64,000 nucleotides of DNA from Massilia sp. Root133 (lineage in GTDB: Bacteria; Pseudomonadota; Gammaproteobacteria; Burkholderiales; Burkholderiaceae_D), in the NCBI RefSeq assembly GCF_001426525.1, contig NZ_LMEW01000005.1:112366-176365 (forward strand), in the 5' to 3' direction. Numbering within the stretch: position 1 is the first letter of the stretch; each line of letters begins with the position of its first letter. Positions 17,371-30,807 of this stretch are shown here, one piece after another. The notes below the pieces were generated by a model that was not told the origin of the DNA, ran no database searches, and saw nothing but the letters and a program-made list of their open reading frames with translations. Position numbers and translations under genes: made by a program.

Positions 17371-18014
17371 ACACCCGATACACCCGCGACCAGATGGCCG
17401 CGCGCGTGGCGCAGGACATCCCGGAAGGCGCCTACGTCAACCTGGGCATCGGCCTGCCCACGAAGGTCGCCAACTACCTGCCGCAGGAGAAGGAAATCTT
17501 CCTGCACAGCGAGAACGGCCTGCTCGGCATGGGCCCGGCGCCCGCTCCCGGCGAGGAAGACGAAGACCTGATCAACGCCGGCAAGCAGCCGGTGACGCTG
17601 CTGACGGGCGGCGCCTATTTCCACCACGCGGACTCGTTCGCGATGATGCGCGGCGGCCACCTGGACATCTGCGTGCTGGGCGCCTTCCAGGTGTCGCACA
17701 CGGGCGACCTGGCCAACTGGCACACCGGCGCGCCGGATGCGATTCCCGCCGTCGGCGGCGCCATGGATCTCGCGATCGGCGCGAAGCAGGTGTTCGTCAT
17801 GATGGAACACCAGACGAAGACGGGAGAAAGCAAGATCGTCGAGCGCTGCACGTATCCGCTGACGGGCATCGGGTGCGTCAGCCGCATCTACACCGACCTG
17901 GCCGTGCTGGACGTGACGCCCGAGGGCCTGCGCGTGCGCGAGATGGCGCCCGGCCTCACGCTGGCCGACCTGCAGGCCGTGACCGCCGCGCCGCTGCTGG
18001 CGCCCCTTGAATAA
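17367..18014 (+). CDS. pcaJ: 3-oxoadipate CoA-transferase, subunit B (215 aa)
   Basis: Class I CoA-transferase beta subunit with the catalytic glutamate in HSENGLLG (Glu49) and the glycine-rich [15 protein letters not shown] loop. It forms the transferase with the product of the overlapping upstream gene. The start overlaps the pcaI stop by four bases, giving coupled synthesis of both subunits. Confidence 0.93.
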   Translation: MNTRYTRDQMAARVAQDIPEGAYVNLGIGLPTKVANYLPQEKEIFLHSENGLLGMGPAPAPGEEDEDLINAGKQPVTLLTGGAYFHHADSFAMMRGGHLDICVLGAFQVSHTGDLANWHTGAPDAIPAVGGAMDLAIGAKQVFVMMEHQTKTGESKIVERCTYPLTGIGCVSRIYTDLAVLDVTPEGLRVREMAPGLTLADLQAVTAAPLLAPLE

Positions 18015-18027
18015 CAGGAGAATGAAC

Positions 18028-19230
<1,203 letters not shown>

Positions 19231-19232
19231 TA

Positions 19233-23085
<3,853 letters not shown>

Positions 23086-23106
23086 CCTGTGTCTCCAATT
23101 AAAGTT

Positions 23107-23126
23107 ATGAAATATACTAATTTCAT
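23107..23126 (-). promoter_or_regulatory. AT-rich palindrome in the receptor promoter
   Basis: ATGAAA (23107-23112) and TTTCAT (23121-23126) are inverted arms around eight bases, about 20 bases before the receptor start. On the minus strand GTTATAGAAT just upstream resembles the GTTATAGGAT of the hydratase promoter at 28081. It may be a binding site for the same regulator. Confidence 0.4.
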
Positions 23127-23217
23127 TCTATAACTAAAAATCGGAGGTTGTAAAGTTGGTTACGGCGCGGTCCGCGGACGGAAGCGCCGATGTTCGACGA
23201 TACGGAAGCGTGGGTCC

Positions 23218-23721
23218 TTACACGTCGTCGGAGGCGGCGGGAAGTGCCAGCGGCGCGCGGCTTTGTTCGTTGTTGCCGTTGACGAGTTTGGCCAGCAGGT
23301 GCATGAACACGTCCTGCTCGCGCGTGCTCAGGGGCGCCAGTATCCGGTCGCGCAGGCGCTGGGCGCCCGGTTCCAGCGCCGCCAGCAGGCCCGCGCCGGC
23401 GGGCGTGATGGTCAGGGCGCGCTGGCGCCGGTTATGCGGAATCACCTCGCGTAGCAGAAGGCCCTTTTCTTCGAGCCGGGCGCAGACGGTGGCGCCGGTG
23501 GAGGTGTCGATGGCGGCGAGGCCCGCCAGCGAGACCTGGTCGATGCCGGGATGATCGGCCAGGCGGCTCAGGATCGCATACTGGACCGGCGTCAGTTCGC
23601 CGCTCATTTCGTCATGGAAGAGGGACACCGAAATCTGCTGGGCGCGGCGCAGCAAATGGCCGGGGTGCTGGTACAGGTCGAGCGACGATCCCTGATCGTC
23701 GGGCACGCGTTTGCTTGGCAT
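23218..23721 (-). CDS. MarR-family regulator, divergent from vanAB (167 aa)
   Basis: Winged-helix protein of MarR type: GELTPVQYAILSRLADHPGIDQ, then VSLAGLAAIDTSTGATVCARLEEKGLLLREV and the wing HNRRQRALTITPAGAGLLA. It diverges from vanA; the 138-bp gap contains a perfect 9-bp inverted repeat (23809-23830). Known vanillate operons are usually controlled by GntR (VanR) or PadR proteins, so a MarR repressor here would be less usual. Vanillate or a related phenolic acid is the likely inducer. Confidence 0.87.
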   Translation of the reverse strand: MPSKRVPDDQGSSLDLYQHPGHLLRRAQQISVSLFHDEMSGELTPVQYAILSRLADHPGIDQVSLAGLAAIDTSTGATVCARLEEKGLLLREVIPHNRRQRALTITPAGAGLLAALEPGAQRLRDRILAPLSTREQDVFMHLLAKLVNGNNEQSRAPLALPAASDDV

Positions 23722-23808
23722 GTTGAGGGCTGCTTCTGGTGCGGCGCACCATCGAAATAATCCGGATCACCAGTTTACTTCGGCATCGATGCGCGCGATA
23801 CTTTTTAA

Positions 23809-23830
23809 AACATTCAGCGCACTGAATGTT
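23809..23830. promoter_or_regulatory. Perfect palindromic operator before vanA
   Basis: AACATTCAG (23809-23817) and CTGAATGTT (23822-23830) are exact inverted repeats around CGCA. The site lies 29 bases before the vanA start and 88 bases from the MarR start, a normal place for a MarR dimer that represses both genes. Confidence 0.7.
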
Positions 23831-23859
23831 AGTTGAATATTCGACGACAAGGAGACAAG

Positions 23860-24903
23860 ATGTTCCCCAGGAATGCGTGGTACGTGGCCTGCACGCCCGA
23901 CGAGATCGACGGCAAGCCTCTCGGTCGCCAGATCTGCGGCGAAAAGATGGTGTTCTACCGGGGCGAGGGCGGCAAGGTCGCCGCGGTCGAGGATTTCTGT
24001 CCGCACCGGGGCGCGCCCCTGTCGCTGGGCTTCGTGCGCGATGGCCACCTCGTATGCGGCTACCACGGCTTGCAGATGGGCTGCGACGGCAAGGCCGTGG
24101 CCATGCCCGGCCAACGCGTGCGCGGGTTTCCCTGCATCCGCAGCTATGCGGTCGAGGAGCGCTATGGCTTCATCTGGGTCTGGCCGGGCGACAGGGCACT
24201 GGCCGATCCGGCCACGATCCACCATCTCGAGTGGGCGGAGAATCCGGAATGGGCCTATGGCGGCGGGCTGTATCACATCGGCTGCGATTACCGCCTCATG
24301 ATCGACAACCTGATGGACCTCACGCACGAGACGTATGTGCACGCGTCCAGCATCGGCCAGAAGGAAATCGACGAGGCGCCCGTCACGACGAAGGTCGAAG
24401 GCGAACAGGTGGTGACGAGCCGCTTCATGGAGAACATCATGCCGCCGCCGTTCTGGCAGGCCGCGTTGCGCGGCAACGGTCTCGCCGACGACGTCCCGGT
24501 CGACCGCTGGCAGATCTGCCGCTTCAATGCGCCGAGCCACGTGATGATCGAGGTGGGCGTCGCCCATGCCGGCAAGGGCGGCTATCACGCCGACCCGGCG
24601 CACAAGGCGTCGTCCATCGTGGTCGACTTCATCACGCCGGAGACGGAGACGTCGCACTGGTACTTCTGGGGCATGGCGCGCAACTTCAAGCCGGACGACG
24701 CAGCGCTGACCGAGACCATCCGCGCAGGACAGGGCAGGATCTTCAGCGAAGACCGCGCCATGCTCGAACTCCAGCAGCAGAACATCCTGCGCCATCCGGA
24801 GCGCAAGCTCCTCATGCTCAACATCGACGCGGGCGGCGTGCAGTCGCGCCGCGTCATCGATGCCTGGCTGGCACGCGAGCGGGCCGGGGAGGCCGCGGCA
24901 TGA
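23860..24903 (+). CDS. vanA: Vanillate O-demethylase, Rieske oxygenase subunit (347 aa)
   Basis: Rieske centre ligands Cys47-His49 (CPHRG) and Cys66-His69 (CGYHG), and a mononuclear iron site in DNLMDLTHETYVH. Length and the opening MFPRNAWYVACTPDEI match VanA, which with VanB removes the methyl of vanillate to give protocatechuate and formaldehyde. ATG at 23860 follows AAGGAGACAAG; an upstream in-frame TTG is less likely. The stop overlaps the vanB start (ATGA at 24900). Related O-demethylases for syringate or other methoxybenzoates are possible. Confidence 0.9.
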   Translation: MFPRNAWYVACTPDEIDGKPLGRQICGEKMVFYRGEGGKVAAVEDFCPHRGAPLSLGFVRDGHLVCGYHGLQMGCDGKAVAMPGQRVRGFPCIRSYAVEERYGFIWVWPGDRALADPATIHHLEWAENPEWAYGGGLYHIGCDYRLMIDNLMDLTHETYVHASSIGQKEIDEAPVTTKVEGEQVVTSRFMENIMPPPFWQAALRGNGLADDVPVDRWQICRFNAPSHVMIEVGVAHAGKGGYHADPAHKASSIVVDFITPETETSHWYFWGMARNFKPDDAALTETIRAGQGRIFSEDRAMLELQQQNILRHPERKLLMLNIDAGGVQSRRVIDAWLARERAGEAAA

Positions 24904-25847
24904 GTGCCTTGAACGTGCGCGTCGCGCGCAAGACCCGGGAAGCGGAGGCAATCTGCAGCTACGAACTGGTGCCGGTCGACGGCGCCGCGCTCCCGCCGTT
25001 CGCGGCCGGCGCGCACGTCGACGTGCACCTGCCGAACGGCCTGGTGCGCCAGTACTCGCTGTGCAACGCGCCCGGCGAAACGCACCGCTATCTGATTGCC
25101 GTCCTGCGCGCTGCGGACTCGCGCGGCGGCTCGCAGGCCATGCACGACGACGTCGACGTCGGCACGCTGCTCACGATCAGCGCGCCGAAGAACCACTTTC
25201 CGCTCGTCGACGCGGCGCGCACGCTGCTGCTGGCGGGCGGCATCGGCATCACGCCGATCCTGGCGATGGCCGAGACGCTGGCGGCAGACAGGGCGAAGTT
25301 CGAATTCCACTATTGCGTGCGCTCGCCCGAGCGCGCCGCCTTCCTGGAGCGCATTCGCAGCGCCGGATTCGCCACGCAGGTCCAGGTTCACTACGACGCC
25401 GACCGGACGCTCGACCTGGCCAGCCTGCTGGCGGCGCCGCAACCCGGCACGCATCTCTACGTCTGCGGCCCGCAGGGCTTCATCGACCACGTGCTGGACA
25501 ACGCGAAGGCACGCGGCTGGTCCGCAGGGCAGCTCCACGTCGAGTACTTCGGCGCCGCGGCGGCCGACACCGGCGGCGACCAGCCTTTCGACGTGCGGCT
25601 CGCAGCGAGCGGCCGGGTCGTGACGATCCCCGTGGGCCGGACGGTACTCAAGGTGCTGGCCGAGCAGGGCGTGGACATCCCGTATTCATGCGAGGAAGGT
25701 GTGTGCGGCACCTGCCTGACGCGGGTGCTGGAAGGCGTGCCGGACCACCGCGACCTGTACCTGACCGACGCGGAGCGCGCGGCCAACGACCAGTTCACGC
25801 CTTGCTGTTCGCGTGCGCGGACCCCGCTGCTCGTGCTGGACCTCTAG
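24900..25847 (+). CDS. vanB: Vanillate O-demethylase, reductase subunit (315 aa)
   Basis: Phthalate-dioxygenase-reductase type: FMN-binding barrel (RQYSLCNAPGETHRYLIAVLR), NADH domain (LLLAGGIGITPILAMAE, YVCGPQGFIDHVL) and a C-terminal plant-type 2Fe-2S domain (CEEGVCGTC followed by a distal Cys in TPCCS). It passes electrons from NADH to VanA. The start overlaps the vanA stop by four bases. A MarR gene follows 68 bases later. Confidence 0.92.
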   Translation: MSALNVRVARKTREAEAICSYELVPVDGAALPPFAAGAHVDVHLPNGLVRQYSLCNAPGETHRYLIAVLRAADSRGGSQAMHDDVDVGTLLTISAPKNHFPLVDAARTLLLAGGIGITPILAMAETLAADRAKFEFHYCVRSPERAAFLERIRSAGFATQVQVHYDADRTLDLASLLAAPQPGTHLYVCGPQGFIDHVLDNAKARGWSAGQLHVEYFGAAAADTGGDQPFDVRLAASGRVVTIPVGRTVLKVLAEQGVDIPYSCEEGVCGTCLTRVLEGVPDHRDLYLTDAERAANDQFTPCCSRARTPLLVLDL

Positions 25848-25915
25848 CGGCGACCTGGCTATGGCGCTTCGTGCGATGCATTTTTACTTTATAATGATTT
25901 TCTTTTGCAACGTTC

Positions 25916-26425
25916 ATGCCGATGGCCACTCGCCAAAACGCCAAACTCGTCACTGCCGTCCAGGAAGCCGCTGGGCAGCCGCTCGACCAGAGCCTCCTTC
26001 TGAGCCTGGTCGGCTATAACTGCCGCCGCGCCTATCTGACCATCGTTCCGCATTTCGAGGAACGGATGAAGAAGTTCAACCTGCGCGCGGTCGATTTTTC
26101 CGTCCTGAGCCTGCTCAACGCGAATCCGAACATCACCCAGAAGCGCCTGTCGAAGGCCGTGAACGTGTCGCCGCCGAACCTGGCGATCCTGCTGGACAAG
26201 CTGGAAGAGCGCGGCCTGCTGGTCCGCCAGCGCAATCCGCTCGACAAGCGCTCGCAGACGCTGGTGCTGACGCCCGAAGGCACGCGGCTGTGCGCCAAGG
26301 CGGAGAAGACCGTGTCGGAGCTGGAGCTGGAAGCGACGGCCATGCTGACCGACGCCGAACGCGCCGAACTGGTCAAGCTGCTGCAAAAGATCTTCCTGCA
26401 CGACGAGGACGACGCGCAGGCCTGA
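25916..26425 (+). CDS. MarR-family regulator, candidate hydroxycinnamoyl-CoA sensor (169 aa)
   Basis: MarR winged helix: RAVDFSVLSLLNANPNITQKRLSKAVNVSPPNLAILLDKLEERGLLVRQ with wing NPLDKRSQTLVLTPEG. It is unlike the MarR at 23218. MarR proteins such as FerC, HcaR and CouR control hydroxycinnamate catabolism and release DNA on binding the CoA thioester; this gene next to a feruloyl-CoA synthetase cluster suggests the same. A consensus -10 (TATAAT, 25890-25895) precedes it. The start is ATG at 25916 or 25922. It converges on the CoA-transferase gene at 26447. Confidence 0.85.
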   Translation: MPMATRQNAKLVTAVQEAAGQPLDQSLLLSLVGYNCRRAYLTIVPHFEERMKKFNLRAVDFSVLSLLNANPNITQKRLSKAVNVSPPNLAILLDKLEERGLLVRQRNPLDKRSQTLVLTPEGTRLCAKAEKTVSELELEATAMLTDAERAELVKLLQKIFLHDEDDAQA

Positions 26426-26446
26426 GCCCGCGCGTTGTTTGCGCTG

Positions 26447-28006
26447 TCAGCGCGCGGCGAGCGCCTGCGCCAGGCCACCCCACACCGGCATGAACAGGCG
26501 CGCGTCCATCGTGCGCACGTCGCGCACGATCGGCGCGAAGCCCATGTGCGCCAGCACGTCGCGCTCGAGATCGACGCCGGGCGCGATCTCCGTCAGTTCC
26601 AGTCCGTCCGCCGTCAAGCGGAACACGGCGCGTTCCGTCACGAACAGCACGTCCTGGCCGCGCTGCACGGCATCATGGCCATTGAAGGTGATCTGCTCGA
26701 CCCGTTCGATGAACTTGCGCGAGCGGCCTTCCTGCGCGATGCGCAGGCGGCCGTCTTCCACCGCCACGTCCAGCCCGCCGGCCGTGAAGGTTCCGCAGAA
26801 GACCAGCTTGCGCGTCGAGCGCGTGATGTTGATGAAGCCCCCGCAACCCACGGGCCGGCCGTTGAACATGCTGACGTTCACGTTGCCGTGCACGTCGGTC
26901 TGGGCGAGGCCGAGGAAGCTGGCATCGAGTCCGCCGCCGTCGTAGAAATCGAACTGCGCCGATTGGTCGATGATGGATTCGGCATTGTAGGCGAGGGCGA
27001 AATCGCCGCCCTGGGCCGGAATCCCGCCGTTGACGCCGCTCTCGATGCTGAGGGTGAGCAGGTCCGACACGCCTTCCTCCGCCGCGATCGACGGGATGCC
27101 GGCCGGGATGCCGATGCCGAGATTGGTGATCGCGCCGGGCACGAGCTCCAGCGCGGCGCGGCGCGCGATCACCTTGCGCTCGTCGAGCGGCATCGGCGCG
27201 AGCGAGCGCACCGGCACGCGCACGTCGCCGCACAACGCCGGATTGAACCCCGTGCTGATCGACTGCATGTGTGATTCCGGCTTGGCCGTCACCACATAAT
27301 CGATCAGGTAGCCCGGCACTTTCACCCGCTTCGGATGCAGGCTGCCTTCCTGCACCACCCGTTCCACCTGCGCGATCACGATGCCGCCGCAGGCGCGCGC
27401 CGCCTGGGCGATCTGCAGCTGCTCCAGGTGCACGCCTTCCTTGTCCAGCGTGAGGTTGCCCTTTTCGTCCGCGACGGTGCCCCGGATGATCGCCACGTCG
27501 ATCCGCGGGCAGGGGTAGTGCAGCCATTCCTCGCCGGCGAATTCGGTCAGGTGCACCAGGTCCTCGGCCGCGCTGGGATTGAGCTTGCCGCCCTGCTGGC
27601 GCGGGTCCACGAACGTGCCGAGTCCCACCTTGGTCAGCAGGCCGGGCGTGCGCGCCGCCATATGCCGCGTCAGGTGCGACAGCGACCCTTGCGGGAAGTT
27701 ATAGGCCTCCACTTCGTTCGCAAAGATCATCCCCATCAATTCCTTGCCGGTCTGGCCGAAGTGGCCGGCCACCGTGCGCCGGATCATGCCCTTGTGGGCG
27801 AAATGCACCATGCCGCCGGTGCCGCCATTGCCGATCGCGCCGCAGGCCCAGGTGGTGAGATTGCGCGGATGGCCCTCGGCCAGGAAGCGCCGCTCGAGCG
27901 CGATCAGGACTTCTTCGGCCAGTCCCATCATGGCCAGGCCGCCCAGGAAGATGGTGGATTCGTCGCGAACCAGGGCGGCGGCGCCGTCGGCACTGATGAC
28001 TTGCAT
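26447..28006 (-). CDS. Class I acyl-CoA:carboxylate CoA-transferase, fused subunits (519 aa)
   Basis: A single chain with alpha-like (1-260) and beta-like (270-519) halves, as in propionate CoA-transferase and YdiF. Catalytic Glu322 lies in TLSIESGVNGG, and the GITNLGIGIPAGIPSIA-type loop precedes it. It transfers CoA between an acyl-CoA and a carboxylate. It diverges from the side-chain shortening genes across an intergenic region with matched operators, so it may activate a phenylpropanoid acid or recover CoA from vanilloyl-CoA or another aroyl-CoA, releasing the aromatic acid for vanAB. No thioesterase or vanillin dehydrogenase is in the cluster, which supports the second idea. Confidence 0.85.
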   Translation of the reverse strand: MQVISADGAAALVRDESTIFLGGLAMMGLAEEVLIALERRFLAEGHPRNLTTWACGAIGNGGTGGMVHFAHKGMIRRTVAGHFGQTGKELMGMIFANEVEAYNFPQGSLSHLTRHMAARTPGLLTKVGLGTFVDPRQQGGKLNPSAAEDLVHLTEFAGEEWLHYPCPRIDVAIIRGTVADEKGNLTLDKEGVHLEQLQIAQAARACGGIVIAQVERVVQEGSLHPKRVKVPGYLIDYVVTAKPESHMQSISTGFNPALCGDVRVPVRSLAPMPLDERKVIARRAALELVPGAITNLGIGIPAGIPSIAAEEGVSDLLTLSIESGVNGGIPAQGGDFALAYNAESIIDQSAQFDFYDGGGLDASFLGLAQTDVHGNVNVSMFNGRPVGCGGFINITRSTRKLVFCGTFTAGGLDVAVEDGRLRIAQEGRSRKFIERVEQITFNGHDAVQRGQDVLFVTERAVFRLTADGLELTEIAPGVDLERDVLAHMGFAPIVRDVRTMDARLFMPVWGGLAQALAAR

Positions 28007-28031
28007 GGTTGTCTCCAGATAGAGTTTCGGT

Positions 28032-28101
28032 GTAATGGTTATCGATCATAAACAATTTGCTTGCGGATCGCAATAAATTCGTTATAGGATATAACCATTA
28101 C
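28032..28101. promoter_or_regulatory. Divergent regulatory region with 11-bp inverted repeat and GTTATA palindrome
   Basis: GTAATGGTTAT (28032-28042) and ATAACCATTAC (28091-28101) are exact inverted copies, one in each divergent promoter at nearly equal distance from its gene (26 and 32 bases). The right copy overlaps GTTATA-GGA-TATAAC (28081-28095), a perfect palindrome. A closely similar block occurs at 33832-33861. This looks like one regulator controlling both directions. Confidence 0.65.
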
Positions 28102-28133
28102 GACTCAACAGATTCATTTGGAAAGCCAGGACA

Positions 28134-28922
28134 ATGAGCCAGAAACCGGATACCCCATTGCTAAGCATCGAAACGGTCGGCGCCGTGGCAAAAATCACGC
28201 TGTGCCGCTCGGCCAAGCGCAACGCACTCAGCGACGACCTGGTGCGCGAGCTGCGGCTGTGCTTCGAATCCCTCCCGGACACCGTCCGCGCCGCCGTGCT
28301 GCTGGGCGACGGCCCGGCGTTCTGCGCGGGGCTGGACCTGTCCGAGGTCCGCGAAAACAACACGACGCAGGCCGTGTTCCACTCCCGCATGTGGCATGCG
28401 GCGTTCGAGGCCATCGGCTTCGGCCGCGTGCCCGTGGTCGCGCTGCTGCACGGCGCCGTCGTGGGCGGCGGCCTGGAACTGGCGAGCGCCTGCCACGTGC
28501 GGGTCGCGGAATCCTCGGCGTTCTATGCGCTGCCGGAAGGGTCGCGCGGGCTGTTCGTCGGTGGCGGCGGCTCGGTGCGCATCGCGCGCCTGATCGGCGT
28601 CGCGCGCATGACCGACCTGATGCTGACGGGACGCGTGCTGGACGCCGCCGAGGGCCACGCCGCCGGCATCAGCCATTACCTCGTGGCGCCGGGCGAGGGC
28701 CTGGCCAAGGCGATGGCGCTGGCCGAAAAGATCGCCGGCAATTCGCCGATGACCAATTACGGCGTGATGCACGTGCTGCCGCGCATTGCCGACCAGTCGA
28801 TCCAGGACGGCCTCATGACGGAAGCGCTGATGGCGTCGGTCGCGGCCAGCGACCCGGAAACGCGCCAGCGCCTCGCCGCCTTCCTCGATGCCAAGACCAA
28901 CAAGGTCCGCCAGACCGGCTGA
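28134..28922 (+). CDS. Enoyl-CoA hydratase (crotonase family, 262 aa)
   Basis: Crotonase fold with both catalytic glutamates at the correct 20-residue spacing: Glu115 in GGGLELA and Glu135 in ALPEGSRG. It should hydrate a 2-enoyl-CoA such as feruloyl-CoA to the 3-hydroxyacyl-CoA. It does not carry the sequence features of the feruloyl-CoA hydratase/lyase (Ech), and a dehydrogenase and thiolase follow, so beta-oxidation rather than retro-aldol cleavage is expected. The feruloyl-CoA synthetase gene starts 28 bases after its stop. Confidence 0.85.
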   Translation: MSQKPDTPLLSIETVGAVAKITLCRSAKRNALSDDLVRELRLCFESLPDTVRAAVLLGDGPAFCAGLDLSEVRENNTTQAVFHSRMWHAAFEAIGFGRVPVVALLHGAVVGGGLELASACHVRVAESSAFYALPEGSRGLFVGGGGSVRIARLIGVARMTDLMLTGRVLDAAEGHAAGISHYLVAPGEGLAKAMALAEKIAGNSPMTNYGVMHVLPRIADQSIQDGLMTEALMASVAASDPETRQRLAAFLDAKTNKVRQTG

Positions 28923-28950
28923 TCCGACAACACATCCACAAGGAGACATC

Positions 28951-30807
28951 ATGGCGAACCAGGCTCGCTACCGCCCGGTGCATTTCGCCCGGGCCGCGGT
29001 GGAAGTGCGGGAAACGCCGGACGCGGTCCATGTCCGAGCGCGCGCGCCGCTGCTGCCGTATGCGGTACGCACCACCGACCGTCTGCTGCACTGGGCGGAA
29101 ACGGCGCCAGACCGCAGCTACATGGCGCGCAAGGAGGCCGGCGCGTGGCGCCACCTGAGCTACCGCGCCGCATGCGATGCCGCCCGCGCACTCGGCGAGG
29201 CCCTGCTGCAGCGGGGGCTGTCGGCCGAGCGCCCGGTGCTGATCCTGTCCGGGAACGACCTGGAACACGCGCAGCTGGCGCTCGCGTGCCAGTACGCCGG
29301 CGTGCCCTATGCGCCCGTGTCGCCGGCCTACTCGCTGCAGTCGCAGGACTTCGGCAAGCTGCGCCACGTGGTCGAGCTGCTGCGCCCCGGGCTCGTTTTC
29401 GCCTGCGACGGCGGCGCGTATGCGGCGGCGATCCTGGCCGCGGTGCCGGTGGAGACCGAGCTGGTGCTCGTGCACGACGCCGTCCCCGGCCGCGCCGCGA
29501 CGGCGTTCGCCAGCCTGCGCGCGACGCCGCCCACCGCCGCGGTGGACGCGGCCCGTGAAGCGACCGGGCCCGACACCATCGTGAAATTCCTGTTCACGTC
29601 CGGCTCGACGCGGATGCCGAAGGCCGTCATCACCACGCAGCGTATGTTGTGCGCCAACCAGCAGATGCTGCTGCAGTGCTGGCCCTTTCTCGCCGAGGAA
29701 CCGCCCGTGCTGCTCGACTGGCTGCCCTGGAACCACACGTTCGGCGGCAGCAAGGACGTCAACCTGGTCCTGTTCAATGGCGGCACGCTGTACATCGACG
29801 ACGGCAAGCCGACGCCGCAGCACATCGGCATCACGCTCGAGAACCTGCGCGACGTGGCGCCGACCATGTACTTCAACGTGCCCAAGGGCTGGGAAGAGGT
29901 TGCGCACGCGCTGGCGCGCGATGCGGACCTGCGCCAGCGCTTCTACAGCCGGCTCAAGTTGCAGTTCTATGCCGGCGCCGCGTTGTCGCAGCCCGTGTGG
30001 GACCAGCTGCACGCCAGCGCCGAACAGGAATGCGGCGAGCGGATCGTCATGACGACGGGCCTCGGCATGACGGAAACGGCGCCGTGCGCGATGTTCGTGC
30101 TCGACAACGAGGCGCATGCGGGCGAGTTGGGGACGCCCTGTCCCGGCATGGAGGTCAAGCTGGTGCGGGAAGGGGACAAGCTGGAAGTGCGCTACCGCGG
30201 CCCGAACGTCACGCCCGGCTACTGGCGCGCGCCGGAGGAGAGCGCCGCCGCGTTCGACGAGGAAGGTTTCCTGCGCTCGGGCGACGCGGTCAAGTGGCGC
30301 GACCCGGCGCGGCCGGACCTGGGCCTGCTGTTCGACGGCCGCGTGGCGGAGGACTTCAAGCTGGCCACCGGCACCTGGGTGAGCGTGGGGCCCCTCCGGG
30401 AGCGCGCCATCCGCTCGGGCGCGCCGTACCTGCAGGACGCCGTCGTCACGGGTCACGACCGCAGCGAGCTTGGCCTGATGATCATCCCGCGCCAGCCCCT
30501 GTGCCGCGAACTCGCCGGGTTGCCGTCATCGGCGCCGGTGGCCGACGTGCTGGCCGCGCCGCCCGTGCTGGCCTTCTTCCGCGACGTGGTGCAGACGCTG
30601 CACGACGGGGGCAGCGGCAGCGCCACGCGCGTGCGGCGCGCCTGCCTGCTGCACGACGTGCCGGACATCGACCGCGGCGAAATCACGGACAAGGGATCGA
30701 TCAACCAGCGCGCGATGCTGACCCACCGCGCCGCGCTGGTGGAAGCCCTGTACGCCGGCACCGCGCCGTCCTTCATCCAACCCAACGCTAGCGGGAACTT
30801 GAAATGA
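28951..30807 (+). CDS. fcs: Feruloyl-CoA synthetase-type acid:CoA ligase (618 aa)
   Basis: ANL-superfamily ligase with P-loop FTSGSTRMPKAVI (215-227), the substrate-loop region DWLPWNHTFGG, aromatic-pocket region QFYAGAALSQPVWDQL, TTGLGMTETAP and the C-terminal hinge FDGRVAEDFKLATGTWV, then ITDKGSINQRA. DWLPWNHTFGGS and GRVAEDFKL are characteristic of feruloyl-CoA synthetases. It makes hydroxycinnamoyl-CoA with ATP. ATG at 28951 follows AAGGAGACATC. The stop overlaps the thiolase start (ATGA at 30804). p-Coumarate, caffeate or dihydroferulate could also be substrates. Confidence 0.85.
   Translation: MANQARYRPVHFARAAVEVRETPDAVHVRARAPLLPYAVRTTDRLLHWAETAPDRSYMARKEAGAWRHLSYRAACDAARALGEALLQRGLSAERPVLILSGNDLEHAQLALACQYAGVPYAPVSPAYSLQSQDFGKLRHVVELLRPGLVFACDGGAYAAAILAAVPVETELVLVHDAVPGRAATAFASLRATPPTAAVDAAREATGPDTIVKFLFTSGSTRMPKAVITTQRMLCANQQMLLQCWPFLAEEPPVLLDWLPWNHTFGGSKDVNLVLFNGGTLYIDDGKPTPQHIGITLENLRDVAPTMYFNVPKGWEEVAHALARDADLRQRFYSRLKLQFYAGAALSQPVWDQLHASAEQECGERIVMTTGLGMTETAPCAMFVLDNEAHAGELGTPCPGMEVKLVREGDKLEVRYRGPNVTPGYWRAPEESAAAFDEEGFLRSGDAVKWRDPARPDLGLLFDGRVAEDFKLATGTWVSVGPLRERAIRSGAPYLQDAVVTGHDRSELGLMIIPRQPLCRELAGLPSSAPVADVLAAPPVLAFFRDVVQTLHDGGSGSATRVRRACLLHDVPDIDRGEITDKGSINQRAMLTHRAALVEALYAGTAPSFIQPNASGNLK

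Noticed and set aside
28134..28922. Feruloyl-CoA hydratase/lyase (ech)
   Set aside because: Sequence lacks Ech-specific features, no vanillin dehydrogenase is present, and dehydrogenase and thiolase genes follow; called a general enoyl-CoA hydratase.
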